Origin: Gammaproteobacteria bacterium
GTDB lineage: Bacteria; Pseudomonadota; Gammaproteobacteria; Pseudomonadales; Pseudohongiellaceae
Assembly (NCBI GenBank): GCA_029244985.1
Contig: JAQWQD010000017.1
Coordinates: forward strand, 186,001 to 250,000
DNA: 64,000 bases
Direction: 5' to 3'
Position numbers and translations under genes: made by a program
In this document: positions 47,210 to 56,451 of the stretch, piece by piece
Position numbering within the stretch: position 1 is the stretch's first letter
How the letters are laid out: the number at the start of each line of letters is the position of its first letter
The notes under the pieces: model-generated
Databases searched by the model: none
What the model saw: the letters and a program-made list of their open reading frames with translations, nothing else
What the model was told of the DNA's origin: nothing

Positions 47210-47788
47210 TTATTCGAGTAGAGATTGGTACTTGTCCAAGTCTGCAGGGGTATCAATATCATAGAGAACCGCAGCATCTTCGGCGTCGAAAGCAACTACA
47301 GCATTCTGATTTTCTTTAACGACTGGCCTGCCGCCAGCGTCACCACTGAGGTTTCGTAGGTCTGAATAGAAATGCCGGCCAAAACCTACTGGATTTCCTG
47401 CTTGCTTTTGGTGGAAGGGAATAACGATATTGTCCTGATTAAGTTGCGATGCTAAAGAGCGGTAGGTCTCAATTTCGATGAAAGGCATATCCGCCAAGCA
47501 TACAAGACAAGCATGCCAGTTGTTAACTAGGCCGATTCCGAAAGCAAGACTGGCGCCAATGCCTTGTTCAGCAAACTCAAATGCATTGAGGTTAGGTTCA
47601 GTCGGGCTTAATACATCGATTAAGTCTGGACGTGTGACTACCTTGTAATTGGGAATCGCAGCGCTGATACGACTTAAGGTTTGACTGAAAACTGTGGAGC
47701 CATTATTTAGTTTGGCGTCAAGTTTTATACCGCCAAACCGTTTGCTGAAACCAGCGGCAAGGATTAATGCTCCTACTTCTTTAGTCAT
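47210..47788 (-). CDS. MobA/MocA-like nucleotidyltransferase
   Basis: A 192-residue NTP-transferase. The GT-A-like N-terminus is VGALILAAGFSKRFGGIKLDAKL, the metal-binding Asp lies in CLVCLADMPFI near residue 100, and GNPVGFGRHFYSDL and LSGDAGGRPV follow. These fit molybdenum-cofactor cytidylyl- or guanylyltransferases (MocA/MobA). It is not a CofC-type lactyl-transferase pattern, so I do not link it to F420. An XdhC-like gene is 17 kb away; there are no other moco genes in the window. Confidence 0.85.
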   Translation of the reverse strand: MTKEVGALILAAGFSKRFGGIKLDAKLNNGSTVFSQTLSRISAAIPNYKVVTRPDLIDVLSPTEPNLNAFEFAEQGIGASLAFGIGLVNNWHACLVCLADMPFIEIETYRSLASQLNQDNIVIPFHQKQAGNPVGFGRHFYSDLRNLSGDAGGRPVVKENQNAVVAFDAEDAAVLYDIDTPADLDKYQSLLE

Positions 47789-47907
47789 GATTGCCAGTTA
47801 CATAGTCATCAATTATTAAAGCGATAATTCTAGGAAGGGAAAAATTCCGTTGCCACTGAAATGACAACGACATACTGAGATAAGTACTAATCTTAAGGAT
47901 AGGGGTA

Positions 47908-48243
47908 TTAGTGCAAAATTTTTGTATTCTTGCGTGCTGGATCATTCTCCTGCTGTCGGATTTCAATAACGAAACCGTCCTTATCTTTTTGTTGTTGGCC
48001 GGAGCCTAGGTTCTGCTTACTTTCTATCGAATCTGATCCTTGATTCTGTTCGCTTTCAAGCGATGTTTTTTCTTTTTCTAATCGCTCTTGACGTTGTGTT
48101 TCTATTTGCGCTTTTAGCTGTTCACTCAAATGTTTTCGCAGTCGATTTACAACGCTAGTCATAACTTCGATGGTCTGGCTCAACTGCTCGAGGGTGATTA
48201 ACGTTCGCTCGGGGTCGTTATCGAACTGATTTTCTTCATTCAT
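47908..48243 (-). CDS. Small coiled-coil protein, unknown function
   Basis: A 111-residue highly charged protein: an amphipathic helix (LEQLSQTIEVMTSVVNRLRK) then a Gln/Glu/Lys-rich region with two imperfect repeats (LESEQNQGSDS and IESKQNLGSGQ). It is likely coiled coil and disordered at the end. A GAGG lies before the ATG. It is 54 bases downstream of nrdB on the same strand, so possibly in the nrdAB transcript. Family not recognised. Confidence 0.6.
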   Translation of the reverse strand: MNEENQFDNDPERTLITLEQLSQTIEVMTSVVNRLRKHLSEQLKAQIETQRQERLEKEKTSLESEQNQGSDSIESKQNLGSGQQQKDKDGFVIEIRQQENDPARKNTKILH

Positions 48244-48297
48244 CGGCTATTCCTCGCTTCTACTGCTTGTAGTCCGGGTTGAATTCTAGGTGTCGGT

Positions 48298-49593
48298 TTA
48301 ATCCCAAGTCAGAGCACCGCCTGTTTGATATTCGATGACACGTGTTTCGAAGAAATTCTTCTCTTTACGCAAATCCATGATTTCAGACATCCAAGGGAAG
48401 GGGTTTGACACACTGTCGAATTGCTCTGGTAATCCGATCTGAACGAGGCGTCGATTGGCGATAAACTGCAAGTACTCTTCCATCATGGCTGCGTTCATGC
48501 CAAGCACACCACGAGGCATCGTGTCTCGCGCGTATTCGATCTCCAGTTGGGTCGCTTGCAGAATCATCTGCATTGCCTGTTCTTTCATGCTGTCAGTCCA
48601 TAGTTGGGGGTTTTCCAACTTAATTTGGTTGATCATGTCGATACCAAAATTTAAATGCATAGACTCATCGCGTAAGATGTACTGAAATTGCTCTGAAGTG
48701 CCTGTCATCTTGTTGCGCCTACCCATAGAGAGTATCTGGGTAAAACCACAATAGAAGAAAATACCTTCTAAGCAACAGTAAAAAGCAATAAGGTTTTTCA
48801 ATAACTCTTGGTCTGTTTCGACGGTCCCGGTATTAAATGTTGGATCGCTTAATGACTTTGTATATTTTAGTCCCCATGACGCTTTCTTAGCTACAGAGGG
48901 TATCTCATGGTACATGTTGAATATTTCACCCTCATCCATGGCCAGGGATTCAATGCAGTATTGATAGGCATGTGTATGAATTGCTTCTTCGAAGGCTTGT
49001 CGCAGAATGTACTGGCGGCATTCTGGGTTTGTTACCAAACGATAAATCGCTAACACTAGATTATTGGCCACCAAGGAATCTGCTGTTGCGAAAAAACCGA
49101 GGTTGCGTTTGACAATGAGGCGTTCGTCTTCAGTCAGGCCATTAGGATTTTTCCATAACGCGATATCTGCGTTCATGTTAACTTCCTGGGGCATCCAATG
49201 ATTCGCGCACCCGTCCAGATACTTCTGCCAGGCCCAATCATATTTAAAAGGCACTAGTTGATTGAGATCAGCCCGGCAGTTAATCATGCGTTTATCATCA
49301 ACCTTAACGCGATTTGCCGAACCTTCTAGTTCTTCTACTCCGTCAGTAATATTCAAAGATTGCAGATCGCTTATGGCTTTCTGTAAAGCGCTAGAATTGG
49401 CTGTGCTGCCGCTGACCTGTTTTTTTGTCCCGGTATTGGTGTCTGCTGCTATCGGTACTGACTCCATTTTGCTATCCAGGGCCGGTTTTAACGCTTCTTG
49501 TACAACTTCACTAATTACTGGTGGTTGCTCTATTTTGGGTTCGGTGACAGGAGTTGGTGTTTCTTCCTGATTAAATTCATCCCATGACAACAT
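48298..49593 (-). CDS. nrdB: Ribonucleoside-diphosphate reductase beta subunit (class Ia)
   Basis: Carries the diiron-tyrosyl radical that starts ribonucleotide reduction with NrdA. A 431-residue ferritin-like protein with the metal-ligand pattern: [31 protein letters not shown] (the Tyr is the expected radical position) and [13 protein letters not shown]. The N-terminal ~90 residues are Pro/Glu/Ser-rich and variable, including [11 protein letters not shown]. The C-terminal tail is GGALTWD. A GAGGTG precedes the ATG. It is 119 bases after nrdA and is co-directional. Confidence 0.95.
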   Translation of the reverse strand: MLSWDEFNQEETPTPVTEPKIEQPPVISEVVQEALKPALDSKMESVPIAADTNTGTKKQVSGSTANSSALQKAISDLQSLNITDGVEELEGSANRVKVDDKRMINCRADLNQLVPFKYDWAWQKYLDGCANHWMPQEVNMNADIALWKNPNGLTEDERLIVKRNLGFFATADSLVANNLVLAIYRLVTNPECRQYILRQAFEEAIHTHAYQYCIESLAMDEGEIFNMYHEIPSVAKKASWGLKYTKSLSDPTFNTGTVETDQELLKNLIAFYCCLEGIFFYCGFTQILSMGRRNKMTGTSEQFQYILRDESMHLNFGIDMINQIKLENPQLWTDSMKEQAMQMILQATQLEIEYARDTMPRGVLGMNAAMMEEYLQFIANRRLVQIGLPEQFDSVSNPFPWMSEIMDLRKEKNFFETRVIEYQTGGALTWD

Positions 49594-49712
49594 TTTTACA
49601 CCTCGATTCTTTGTTTTACGCTTTGGATTATTGGCTTCTGTTTATAGTTTTGGATATATACAGTTCACTTATTCCTAACACTCTTTGTTTGTATCTATTT
49701 TCTTATTCTATG

Positions 49713-52571
49713 CTACTGACACGCCTCACAATCCGGATCATCTAAGGAGCAGGCAGCTGGCACTGAGGCTGGGCCTGCAGGTTCCGTAGATACTTTGTTT
49801 AAGCTTGTGTCAGAAATAGTCGACTTTTCCGTGGAAGTGGCGGCTAGGGCTCGTAAGTAGTAAGTGGTTTTTAAGCCGCGTAGCCAAGCCATACGGTAAG
49901 TAATGTCTAATTTCTTACCATTAGCACCGGCCACGTATAAGTTAAGGCTTTGGGCTTGGTCGATCCACTTCTGGCGCCGGCTTGCTGCATCAACTAGCCA
50001 GCGGGGTTCTACCTCAAACGCGGTGGCGTAAGTCAGTTTAATATCTTTTGGCACTCTATCGATTTTCTGCACGCTGCCTTCATAATATTTAAGATCATTA
50101 ACCATGACGCTATCCCAAAGGTCGAGCTTCTTCAGATCATGGACAAGAAAAGGGTTTACTACTGTAAATTCCCCCGAGAGGTTCGATTTTACGTACAAGT
50201 TCTGATAAGTGGGTTCAATAGACTGTGATACACCACTAATGTTGGCGATAGTCGCGGTTGGTGCGATAGCCAACACGTTTGAATTACGCATGCCAGTTTG
50301 TTTGATTCTATCTCTTAAACCATCCCAATCTAGATGCTGTTCCATGTTGACTTCGAAATAATCAGCCCCACGAATTTCTCCAAGCTGCTTCAGGGAGTCG
50401 ATTGGCAGTATGCCCTGATCCCACAAAGAGCCATCATACGATTCATAGCGACCCCGCTCCTCAGCTAATTCTGTAGAAGCATTAATAGCGTAGTAGCTGA
50501 TCATTTCCATCGAGATATCGGCGAACTCTACCGCTTGTTCCGAAGCATAGGGAATGCGCTGTGCGTAAAGCGCATCTTGAAAACCCATAACACCCATACC
50601 TACTGGTCGGTGCTTCAAATTAGAGTTTTCTGCCTGGGGCACAGAGTAGTAATTGATATCGATAACATTGTCTAACATACGGATAGCAGTAGTTATCGTG
50701 GATTTTAATTTAGTTTGATCTAGTCCATCTTCATTAGTGTGATTAAGTAAATTAACTGAGCCTAGATTGCAGACTGCGATTTCGTCCTGACTGGTATTCA
50801 ATGTGATTTCAGTACATAGATTGCTCGAGTGAATCGTGCCCACATGCTGCTGTGGCGAGCGGATATTGCAAGTGTCTTTGAAAGTAATCCACGGATGCCC
50901 TGTTTCGAACAACATGGAAATCATCTTGCGCCAAAGATCAGCAGCTTTAATGGTTTTATAGACCTCAATCTCACCGGTCATCGCGAGTCGCTCATACTCT
51001 GCGTAGGCCTCTTCGAATTCCTTGCCATGTTTGTCATGTAGGTCTGGCACATTATTCGGAGAGAACAAGGTCCAATCCTGCTCGTTAAAGACCCGTTTCA
51101 TGAATAAGTCTGGTATCCAGTTGGCAGTATTCATGTCGTGAGCACGGCGTCGGTCATCCCCAGTGTTCTTGCGTAACTCAAGAAACTCTTCGATGTCGAG
51201 ATGCCAGGTTTCTAGATAAGAACACACTGCGCCTTTGCGTTTGCCGCCTTGGTTTACAGCTACTGCGGTGTCGTTAACAACTTTGAGGAAGGGTACGACA
51301 CCCTGGGATTTTCCGTTGGTTCCCTTGATATGCGCGCCAAGTGCCCGCACTGGCGTCCAATCATTACCTAGGCCGCCAGCCCATTTCGAAAGCATAGCGT
51401 TGTCGCGAATAGCAGAATAAATCCCGTGAAGATCATCAGGCACAGTGGTGAGGAAACAAGACGACAACTGTGGTCTTAATGTGCCTGAATTGAATAACTG
51501 TGGTGTAGACACCATGTAATCGAAACTGGAGATCAAGTTATAAAATTCAACCGCCCGTTCTTCACGGTTCTCTTCATTAGAAGCTAATCCCATGGCTACC
51601 CGCATGAAAAATACCTGAGGAAGCTCAAAGCGAACACCTTCGCTGTGGATGAAGTAGCGATCATAGAGAGTTTGCAGCCCAAGATAAGTGAACTGCATAT
51701 CCCGCTCAGCCTTCAAAGCTTCTCCTAAAACGCTTAAGTCGAATTCTAAAAGATGAGGGGACAGCAAACCCAGTTCTACACCCTTTTCAATATAAGGTTT
51801 CAATGTAGCGGCATAGCGATAATGCATTTCTGACTGCGTTGCAGCATCGGTAATTTCTAAAAAGTTAAGGGCTTCGGAGCGCAAGCTGTCCATTAATAGT
51901 CGAGCAGTAACATATGAATAGTTGGGGTCTTGTTCAACCAAGGTGCGAGCAGTCATCACCAGCGATGTGCGCACGTCCTCTATTTTTACACCCGGATACA
52001 GATTTTTCAGGGTTTCGTTATATATCGAATCGGCTGAAACATCGGATAGGCCTTCACATGCCTCTTTGATGATCGTGAGTAGTCGTTCTGTGTCTAATGG
52101 TCCTTGATGACCATCTTCAAAAGTAACTGTAATTTCTGGGTGCTCATGTTGCTTTTCGTCCTGCTTTTGCTCTCTCAGGCGTGCGTGGTCGGCTCGATAA
52201 ATAACATAACTACGAGCAATCTTGTGCTCGCCGGTGCGCATCAGCGCTAGTTCGACCTGATCTTGGATATCCTCTATATGGATTGTTCCTCCAGATGGCA
52301 TGCGCCGAATGAAGATTTTCGTTATCTCACTGGCTAATTGAGCGACAGATTCATGTATTCTGGAAGAGGCTGCGGCATTACCACCTTCCACTGCTAAATA
52401 GGCCTTGGTAATGGCCACAGCAATCTTGGATTCATCATAGGTGACTACGGCACCGTTTCGCTTTATTACTCGCAATTGTCCTGGCGCGGTAGATGCTACA
52501 GAAATGGATTCATCACTACTTGGTGTATTAGCGAGAAGAGATTCACCTGTGGGTTGTACATCAGTCTGCAT
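49713..52571 (-). CDS. nrdA: Ribonucleoside-diphosphate reductase alpha subunit (class Ia, two ATP-cones)
   Basis: Reduces ribonucleotides to deoxyribonucleotides. A 952-residue large subunit with two ATP-cone-like segments at the N-terminus (LRVIKRNGAVVTYDESKI near residue 33, and ITVTFEDGHQGPLDTERLL near 147). The catalytic Cys regions are PQLSSCFL, SSNLCTEITL (Cys and Glu) and a C-terminal Cys tail (CSLDDPDCEACQ) for rereduction. GAVCSYLETWH and the LAIAPTATIANISG loop are also present. The double cone matches P. aeruginosa-type NrdA and predicts dATP control. NrdR-like palindromes lie upstream. Confidence 0.95.
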   Translation of the reverse strand: MQTDVQPTGESLLANTPSSDESISVASTAPGQLRVIKRNGAVVTYDESKIAVAITKAYLAVEGGNAAASSRIHESVAQLASEITKIFIRRMPSGGTIHIEDIQDQVELALMRTGEHKIARSYVIYRADHARLREQKQDEKQHEHPEITVTFEDGHQGPLDTERLLTIIKEACEGLSDVSADSIYNETLKNLYPGVKIEDVRTSLVMTARTLVEQDPNYSYVTARLLMDSLRSEALNFLEITDAATQSEMHYRYAATLKPYIEKGVELGLLSPHLLEFDLSVLGEALKAERDMQFTYLGLQTLYDRYFIHSEGVRFELPQVFFMRVAMGLASNEENREERAVEFYNLISSFDYMVSTPQLFNSGTLRPQLSSCFLTTVPDDLHGIYSAIRDNAMLSKWAGGLGNDWTPVRALGAHIKGTNGKSQGVVPFLKVVNDTAVAVNQGGKRKGAVCSYLETWHLDIEEFLELRKNTGDDRRRAHDMNTANWIPDLFMKRVFNEQDWTLFSPNNVPDLHDKHGKEFEEAYAEYERLAMTGEIEVYKTIKAADLWRKMISMLFETGHPWITFKDTCNIRSPQQHVGTIHSSNLCTEITLNTSQDEIAVCNLGSVNLLNHTNEDGLDQTKLKSTITTAIRMLDNVIDINYYSVPQAENSNLKHRPVGMGVMGFQDALYAQRIPYASEQAVEFADISMEMISYYAINASTELAEERGRYESYDGSLWDQGILPIDSLKQLGEIRGADYFEVNMEQHLDWDGLRDRIKQTGMRNSNVLAIAPTATIANISGVSQSIEPTYQNLYVKSNLSGEFTVVNPFLVHDLKKLDLWDSVMVNDLKYYEGSVQKIDRVPKDIKLTYATAFEVEPRWLVDAASRRQKWIDQAQSLNLYVAGANGKKLDITYRMAWLRGLKTTYYLRALAATSTEKSTISDTSLNKVSTEPAGPASVPAACSLDDPDCEACQ

Positions 52572-52746
52572 TGATTGCTCCGAATTTGATTACTACTTTC
52601 GTGTTCTTGTTAATTGTGTCATTTATTTTGTCGATCCTTACTGCCAAATCAATTTTGAGGCCTCCGTGAGTGATTCAAATAGGGCTTTTACAGATAGGCA
52701 ATCCTCGTAAGGTCGTTACCTTCTGTGAAACCAATGTCATCGGATT

Positions 52747-52795
52747 CCACAATAAGTTGCCAAGTAACATGAAAGCCGTACACTATATATTGTGT
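52747..52795. promoter_or_regulatory. NrdR-type palindrome near nrdA with a degenerate partner
   Basis: ACACTATATATTGTGT at 52780-52795 matches the NrdR box (ACAC-WATATATW-GTGT), 209 bases upstream of nrdA. A degraded copy, CCACAATAAGTTGCCA at 52747-52762, lies 33 bases away centre-to-centre; NrdR pairs are normally 31-32 apart, so the partner is doubtful. Confidence 0.65.
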
Positions 52796-53225
52796 TTTTG
52801 CGGCTGGACTTTAATTGTTTTTTTAGGTCTAGCCGGAATACCCTTAAACAATTACGAAAATGACCTAAAAATTGCGACTTCGACCAAGTGTTTTTCTTAT
52901 TATTATCTAATTGTTAACCGCAACAGCCCCCGCAATTATGCATTTTACCTGGTTATTTATTAATTTAGGCACTAAGAGAACTACTTGGTTTTCGCTCAGA
53001 CAATACAACATATAGACAAGTGACAAACCACTGATACAAGATAATGCGGTTATAGGGCCATTGCAAGTGATTTTTCGGTGGGTTTTCTGTGGGCAAAATG
53101 TTAATAGTCTGTTGTTGTTTCAGGAAAAATCGATTTTGGTCCGCTATTATCGATAGATGGACCTTTTGTTCAAAATATGATCAAAAATTAAGCGCCAAAA
53201 GGGTCAATAAACCGTCATTTCCCGA

Positions 53226-53241
53226 ACACAATATATTGTGG
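53226..53241. promoter_or_regulatory. Second NrdR-like palindrome, far upstream of nrdA
   Basis: ACACAATATATTGTGG is 15 of 16 to the consensus and lies within a longer palindrome (GAAC...GTTC). It is 655 bases from the nrdA start and just past argF's stop, without a clear partner box, so it may belong to a long nrdA leader. Confidence 0.5.
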
Positions 53242-53331
53242 TTCGAAATACAATAAAAAATTGCTCAAATAAAGGGGGTGTAGTAACAAAAATTCGCAAA
53301 AACTGGACGGGTTTTCAGAGTTTTACTGGCC

Positions 53332-54225
53332 TTAGTTAAGTAAGTATTCAAGTAAGGCTTTTTGCGAGTGCATGCGGTTTTCGGCCTCGTCCCAGACAAC
53401 AGAAGCATCTCGATCCAACAATTCTGCAGTTACTTCTTCTCCTCGGTGAGCTGGCAGACAATGCATAAAAAGAGCATCTGCTTTCGCTAATGACATCAAT
53501 TCACCGCTCACTTCGAAATCAGCGAACGCGATGAGACGCTTAGCTTTCGTAGATTCTTGACCCATGGAAGCCCAGACATCAGTAACTACAAGATCCACAT
53601 CAGCCACGGCCTGGCGCGGACTCGTAGATAGGGAAACTCGATCACTGTTAGCTGCGAGCAAGTCGGAATCAGGAGAAAAATTAGCAGGGCTTGCAATATT
53701 AAGTTCGAAATCAAACACAGACGCCGCATTGATATATGACTGACACATGTTGTTACCATCGCCTATCCAAGCTACGCGTTTACCACTAATGCTTCCTCGA
53801 TGTTCGATAAAAGTTTGCATGTCAGCCAAGAGCTGGCAGGGATGGAAGTCATTGCTCAGTGCATTGATAACAGGTACACGTGAATACGCCGCAAAACGTT
53901 CTAGGTCGTTATGGGCAAAGGTACGGATAGCCACGCAATCGACCATGCGAGATAAGACTCGTGCAGTATCTTCGATAGGCTCGCCACGACCAATTTGAGA
54001 ATTGTCCGATGTTAGGAACAGGGAAGCACCATTCATCTGTGTCATAGCCACTTCAAACGCAACCCTGGTGCGGGTGGAAGATTTTTCGAAAATCAGCCCT
54101 AGAGTTTTACGGGATTGATTATTCGCGGCCGCTGGGTTGGTTTTGAGTTCGATAGCCCGCGAAACGATTTCCAATACATCGGAGGAAGGCAGGTCCAATA
54201 ACGTTAAAAAGTGTGGAACTCTCAT
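53332..54225 (-). CDS. argF: Ornithine carbamoyltransferase
   Basis: Makes citrulline from ornithine and carbamoyl phosphate in arginine synthesis. The 297-residue length and motifs are diagnostic: FEKSSTRTRVAFEVA near residue 49, DFHPCQLLADM, and HCLPAHRGEE near residue 260 with the citrulline-site Cys. Compared with pyrB in this window it has the FHPCQ and HCLPA forms that select ornithine. It is preceded by an unusual hairpin 47 bases before its start. HyuB is divergent upstream. Confidence 0.95.
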   Translation of the reverse strand: MRVPHFLTLLDLPSSDVLEIVSRAIELKTNPAAANNQSRKTLGLIFEKSSTRTRVAFEVAMTQMNGASLFLTSDNSQIGRGEPIEDTARVLSRMVDCVAIRTFAHNDLERFAAYSRVPVINALSNDFHPCQLLADMQTFIEHRGSISGKRVAWIGDGNNMCQSYINAASVFDFELNIASPANFSPDSDLLAANSDRVSLSTSPRQAVADVDLVVTDVWASMGQESTKAKRLIAFADFEVSGELMSLAKADALFMHCLPAHRGEEVTAELLDRDASVVWDEAENRMHSQKALLEYLLN

Positions 54226-54272
54226 AGTTTTGATTCGGAGGTCTTAGATTTGAAAATTAGGTCAAAATAAAA

Positions 54273-54292
54273 AGGGTAGCTCGCGCTACCCT
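54273..54292 (-). terminator. Rho-independent hairpin in the argF leader
   Basis: A perfect stem AGGGTAGC / GCTACCCT with loop TCGC, followed on the minus strand by TTTTTATTTTG. No minus-strand gene lies just upstream, so it is either an argF leader attenuator or a leftover terminator. Confidence 0.7.
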
Positions 54293-54385
54293 GAGAATTG
54301 GTTAATATTAACTAGTTCGCCAGCTCCGATCAATGCATCGCGCGCATTGTCATTGGTAGCACCTTTCGCTAGGCTGATATCTACT

Positions 54386-55933
54386 ATGAGTAATTTGAAT
54401 TCTATTGAGCTAAATCTATTTTCTAGTCGTGTCGCGGCTATTTGCGACGAAATGGGTTTGGTCCTAAGGCGTGCTGCCTTTTCTCCTAATATTAAGGATC
54501 GTCTTGATTTTTCCTGTGCCTTATTTGGCCGCGATGGTGAATTATTTGCGCAAGCAGATCATATGCCCGTGCACTTAGGGAGCATGGCTTTTGCGATGAG
54601 TTCAGTTGTTAAAAATCGACGTTGGCAAAAGGGAGATATGTTGGTTCTAAATGACCCTTTCCTCGGTGGAACTCATTTGCCGGATGTAACATTAATAGCG
54701 CCAGTGTTTGTTGCTGAGGCCGGGTTGGTCGGCTTCGTGGCTAATCGGGCTCATCACGCTAATATTGGATGTGAGACACCTGGCTCTATGCCGATATCCT
54801 CGACCCTGGAGGAAGAGGGCGTAGTAATTTCGCCTACTTGGTTACTCAAACAAGGAAAGCTACAAAAGGAGGCGATATATCTACCTGGTGTAATGAACGG
54901 AGAGTTGACCGGGGATTTCGCAGCGCAAGCAGGTGCTAATCAAGTTGGTATTCAGCGCTTAGAGGCATTAGTAACAAGCTTGGGTGTGAAGTCTTACTTA
55001 AAAGGTATGGTTCAACTTAATGACTACGCTGACAGCATCGCCGCTCATACCATTGCAAAATTGCAATCAGGAAGCTATCACTTTAAAGATTACTTAGACG
55101 ATGATGGGTGTGGTACTACTAAAATAGTATTAGTGATCGATCTGACAATTAATAAAGAAGATGTTGAGCTGGACTTCGGAGGCTCTTCTGCAATGGTCGC
55201 AGGAAATTTAAATTGTCCTGAGTCGGTAGTAGCTGCTGCTGGCTATTTCTGTTTTCGTTGTCTGATGCCAACGGATGCGCCAGCCTGTGAAGGCCTTTTT
55301 AGGCGGATAAAAATTAGCACGAAGCCAGGTTCAATTGTAAATGCTGAACGACCCGCTGCAGTCGCTGCTGGGAATGTGGAGACTTCTACTCGCTTAGTAG
55401 ATTTAGTATTTGGTGCTTTGGCGAAAGCAATGCCAAATAATATAGCCGCGGCGAGCCAGGGCACTATGAATAATATAGCAATGGGCTGCATTGATGACGT
55501 AAATGACAGTCGCTGGGATTACTATGAAACTGTCGCAGGTGGCATGGGAGCTGGACCGAACTACCCAGGGTTGGACAGTGTGCATACCCACATGACTAAT
55601 ACTTTAAATACACCTGTTGAAAGTCTAGAGATGCATTATCCATTGAGAATCCGTCGTTATGAGGTTAGAACTGGCTCAGGTGGCGCCGGTGTGAATGAAG
55701 GTGGTGACGGGATCGTGCGCGAATATGAATTTCTAGAGTCCGCTCAGCTCAGTATCTTAAGTGAGCGCCGTCATTTCAGTCCTTGGGGGTTGCACGGTGC
55801 GGGTGACGGAAAGAAAGGACGAAATTTGTTAAATGGGAAAGACCTGCCAGGCAAATGTTCATTGGCAGTTGAGCCGGGCGATCGACTCACTGTCATGAGT
55901 CCTGGAGGAGGAGGATGGAACCCCCCAGAATAA
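54386..55933 (+). CDS. Hydantoinase B / 5-oxoprolinase B-subunit family protein
   Basis: A 515-residue HyuB-type protein, usually the B subunit of ATP-dependent hydantoinase or acetone/acetophenone carboxylase-like enzymes. Visible blocks: LRRAAFSPNIKDRLDFSCALF, DPFLGGTHLPDVTLIAPVF, NRAHHANIGCETPGSMP, QGTMNNIAMG and the final GGGGWN. I start at the ATG at 54386; a TTG earlier would extend it without a ribosome-binding site. No HyuA partner is found in the window, so it may need one encoded elsewhere. It sits between argF and grxD. Confidence 0.85.
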   Translation: MSNLNSIELNLFSSRVAAICDEMGLVLRRAAFSPNIKDRLDFSCALFGRDGELFAQADHMPVHLGSMAFAMSSVVKNRRWQKGDMLVLNDPFLGGTHLPDVTLIAPVFVAEAGLVGFVANRAHHANIGCETPGSMPISSTLEEEGVVISPTWLLKQGKLQKEAIYLPGVMNGELTGDFAAQAGANQVGIQRLEALVTSLGVKSYLKGMVQLNDYADSIAAHTIAKLQSGSYHFKDYLDDDGCGTTKIVLVIDLTINKEDVELDFGGSSAMVAGNLNCPESVVAAAGYFCFRCLMPTDAPACEGLFRRIKISTKPGSIVNAERPAAVAAGNVETSTRLVDLVFGALAKAMPNNIAAASQGTMNNIAMGCIDDVNDSRWDYYETVAGGMGAGPNYPGLDSVHTHMTNTLNTPVESLEMHYPLRIRRYEVRTGSGGAGVNEGGDGIVREYEFLESAQLSILSERRHFSPWGLHGAGDGKKGRNLLNGKDLPGKCSLAVEPGDRLTVMSPGGGGWNPPE

Positions 55934-56033
55934 CATTTTCACATTATCAGTACTCGATGGTACTGACAAATACCTTGTCTTCATTTAGACTTATACTTAT
56001 AAATATTGAACCCCAATTCGCTGAGGTCGCGCC

Positions 56034-56375
56034 ATGAGCATCGAAGAAACTATTAAAGAGCAAATTGATAGTAATACAATTTTGCTCTATATGAAGGGTA
56101 ATCCAGAGCAGCCTCAGTGCGGATTCTCTGCTCAAGTAACACAGCTTTTAATGTCTTGTGGCCAGCGTTTTGCCTACGTGGATGTGTTAAGTAACCCCGA
56201 TATACGTGCAAATCTGCCAGGTGTTTCGAATTGGCCGACCTTTCCACAGCTTTTTATCGATGGAGAATTGGTTGGTGGCTGTGACATCATTACGGAATTG
56301 CATGAAAAAGGTGAGCTTCAGACCTTGGTTGACTCTGTAGCACCAGAAAATTCTGGAGAGGGCGAGGGAAAATAA
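56034..56375 (+). CDS. grxD: Monothiol glutaredoxin
   Basis: A 113-residue CGFS-type glutaredoxin that carries and transfers [2Fe-2S] clusters with glutathione, interacting with BolA-type proteins. LLYMKGNPEQPQCGFSAQV near residue 18 has the single active Cys. WPTFPQLFIDGELVGGCDII completes the glutathione site. A GAGG lies before the ATG. It converges on rnt with 76 bases between, in which I see only a weak hairpin. Confidence 0.95.
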   Translation: MSIEETIKEQIDSNTILLYMKGNPEQPQCGFSAQVTQLLMSCGQRFAYVDVLSNPDIRANLPGVSNWPTFPQLFIDGELVGGCDIITELHEKGELQTLVDSVAPENSGEGEGK

Positions 56376-56451
56376 TTTAAAGAATAGTCAGCAGTCATCA
56401 AGAAAAGCGCCATCTATCTCTTTTATAGATATTTACTAAATCTGCCTGAAA

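Larger units (their letters stand above)
52572..53331. other. Long AT-rich nrdA upstream region
   Basis: A 760-base gap between argF and nrdA. It holds the two NrdR-like palindromes listed separately and several A/T tracts. I see no gene, tRNA or hairpin terminator in it. The length suggests a complex nrdA promoter or leader. Confidence 0.5.

Noticed and set aside
47210..47788. Treating the MobA-like gene as CofC of the F420 pathway
   Set aside because: Its N-terminal LAAGFSKRFGG and ADMP motifs are of the MobA/MocA type, not the CofC pattern.
47781..47966. Open frame of 61 codons overlapping the start of the MobA-like gene
   Set aside because: It overlaps two better supported genes and shows no coding pattern.
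52670..52963. 97-codon open frame on the plus strand upstream of nrdA
   Set aside because: It covers a near-perfect NrdR box, has low-complexity composition and no family resemblance.
53001..53020. Possible third NrdR box in the nrdA upstream region
   Set aside because: Only about 10 of 16 positions fit and the central symmetry is lost.
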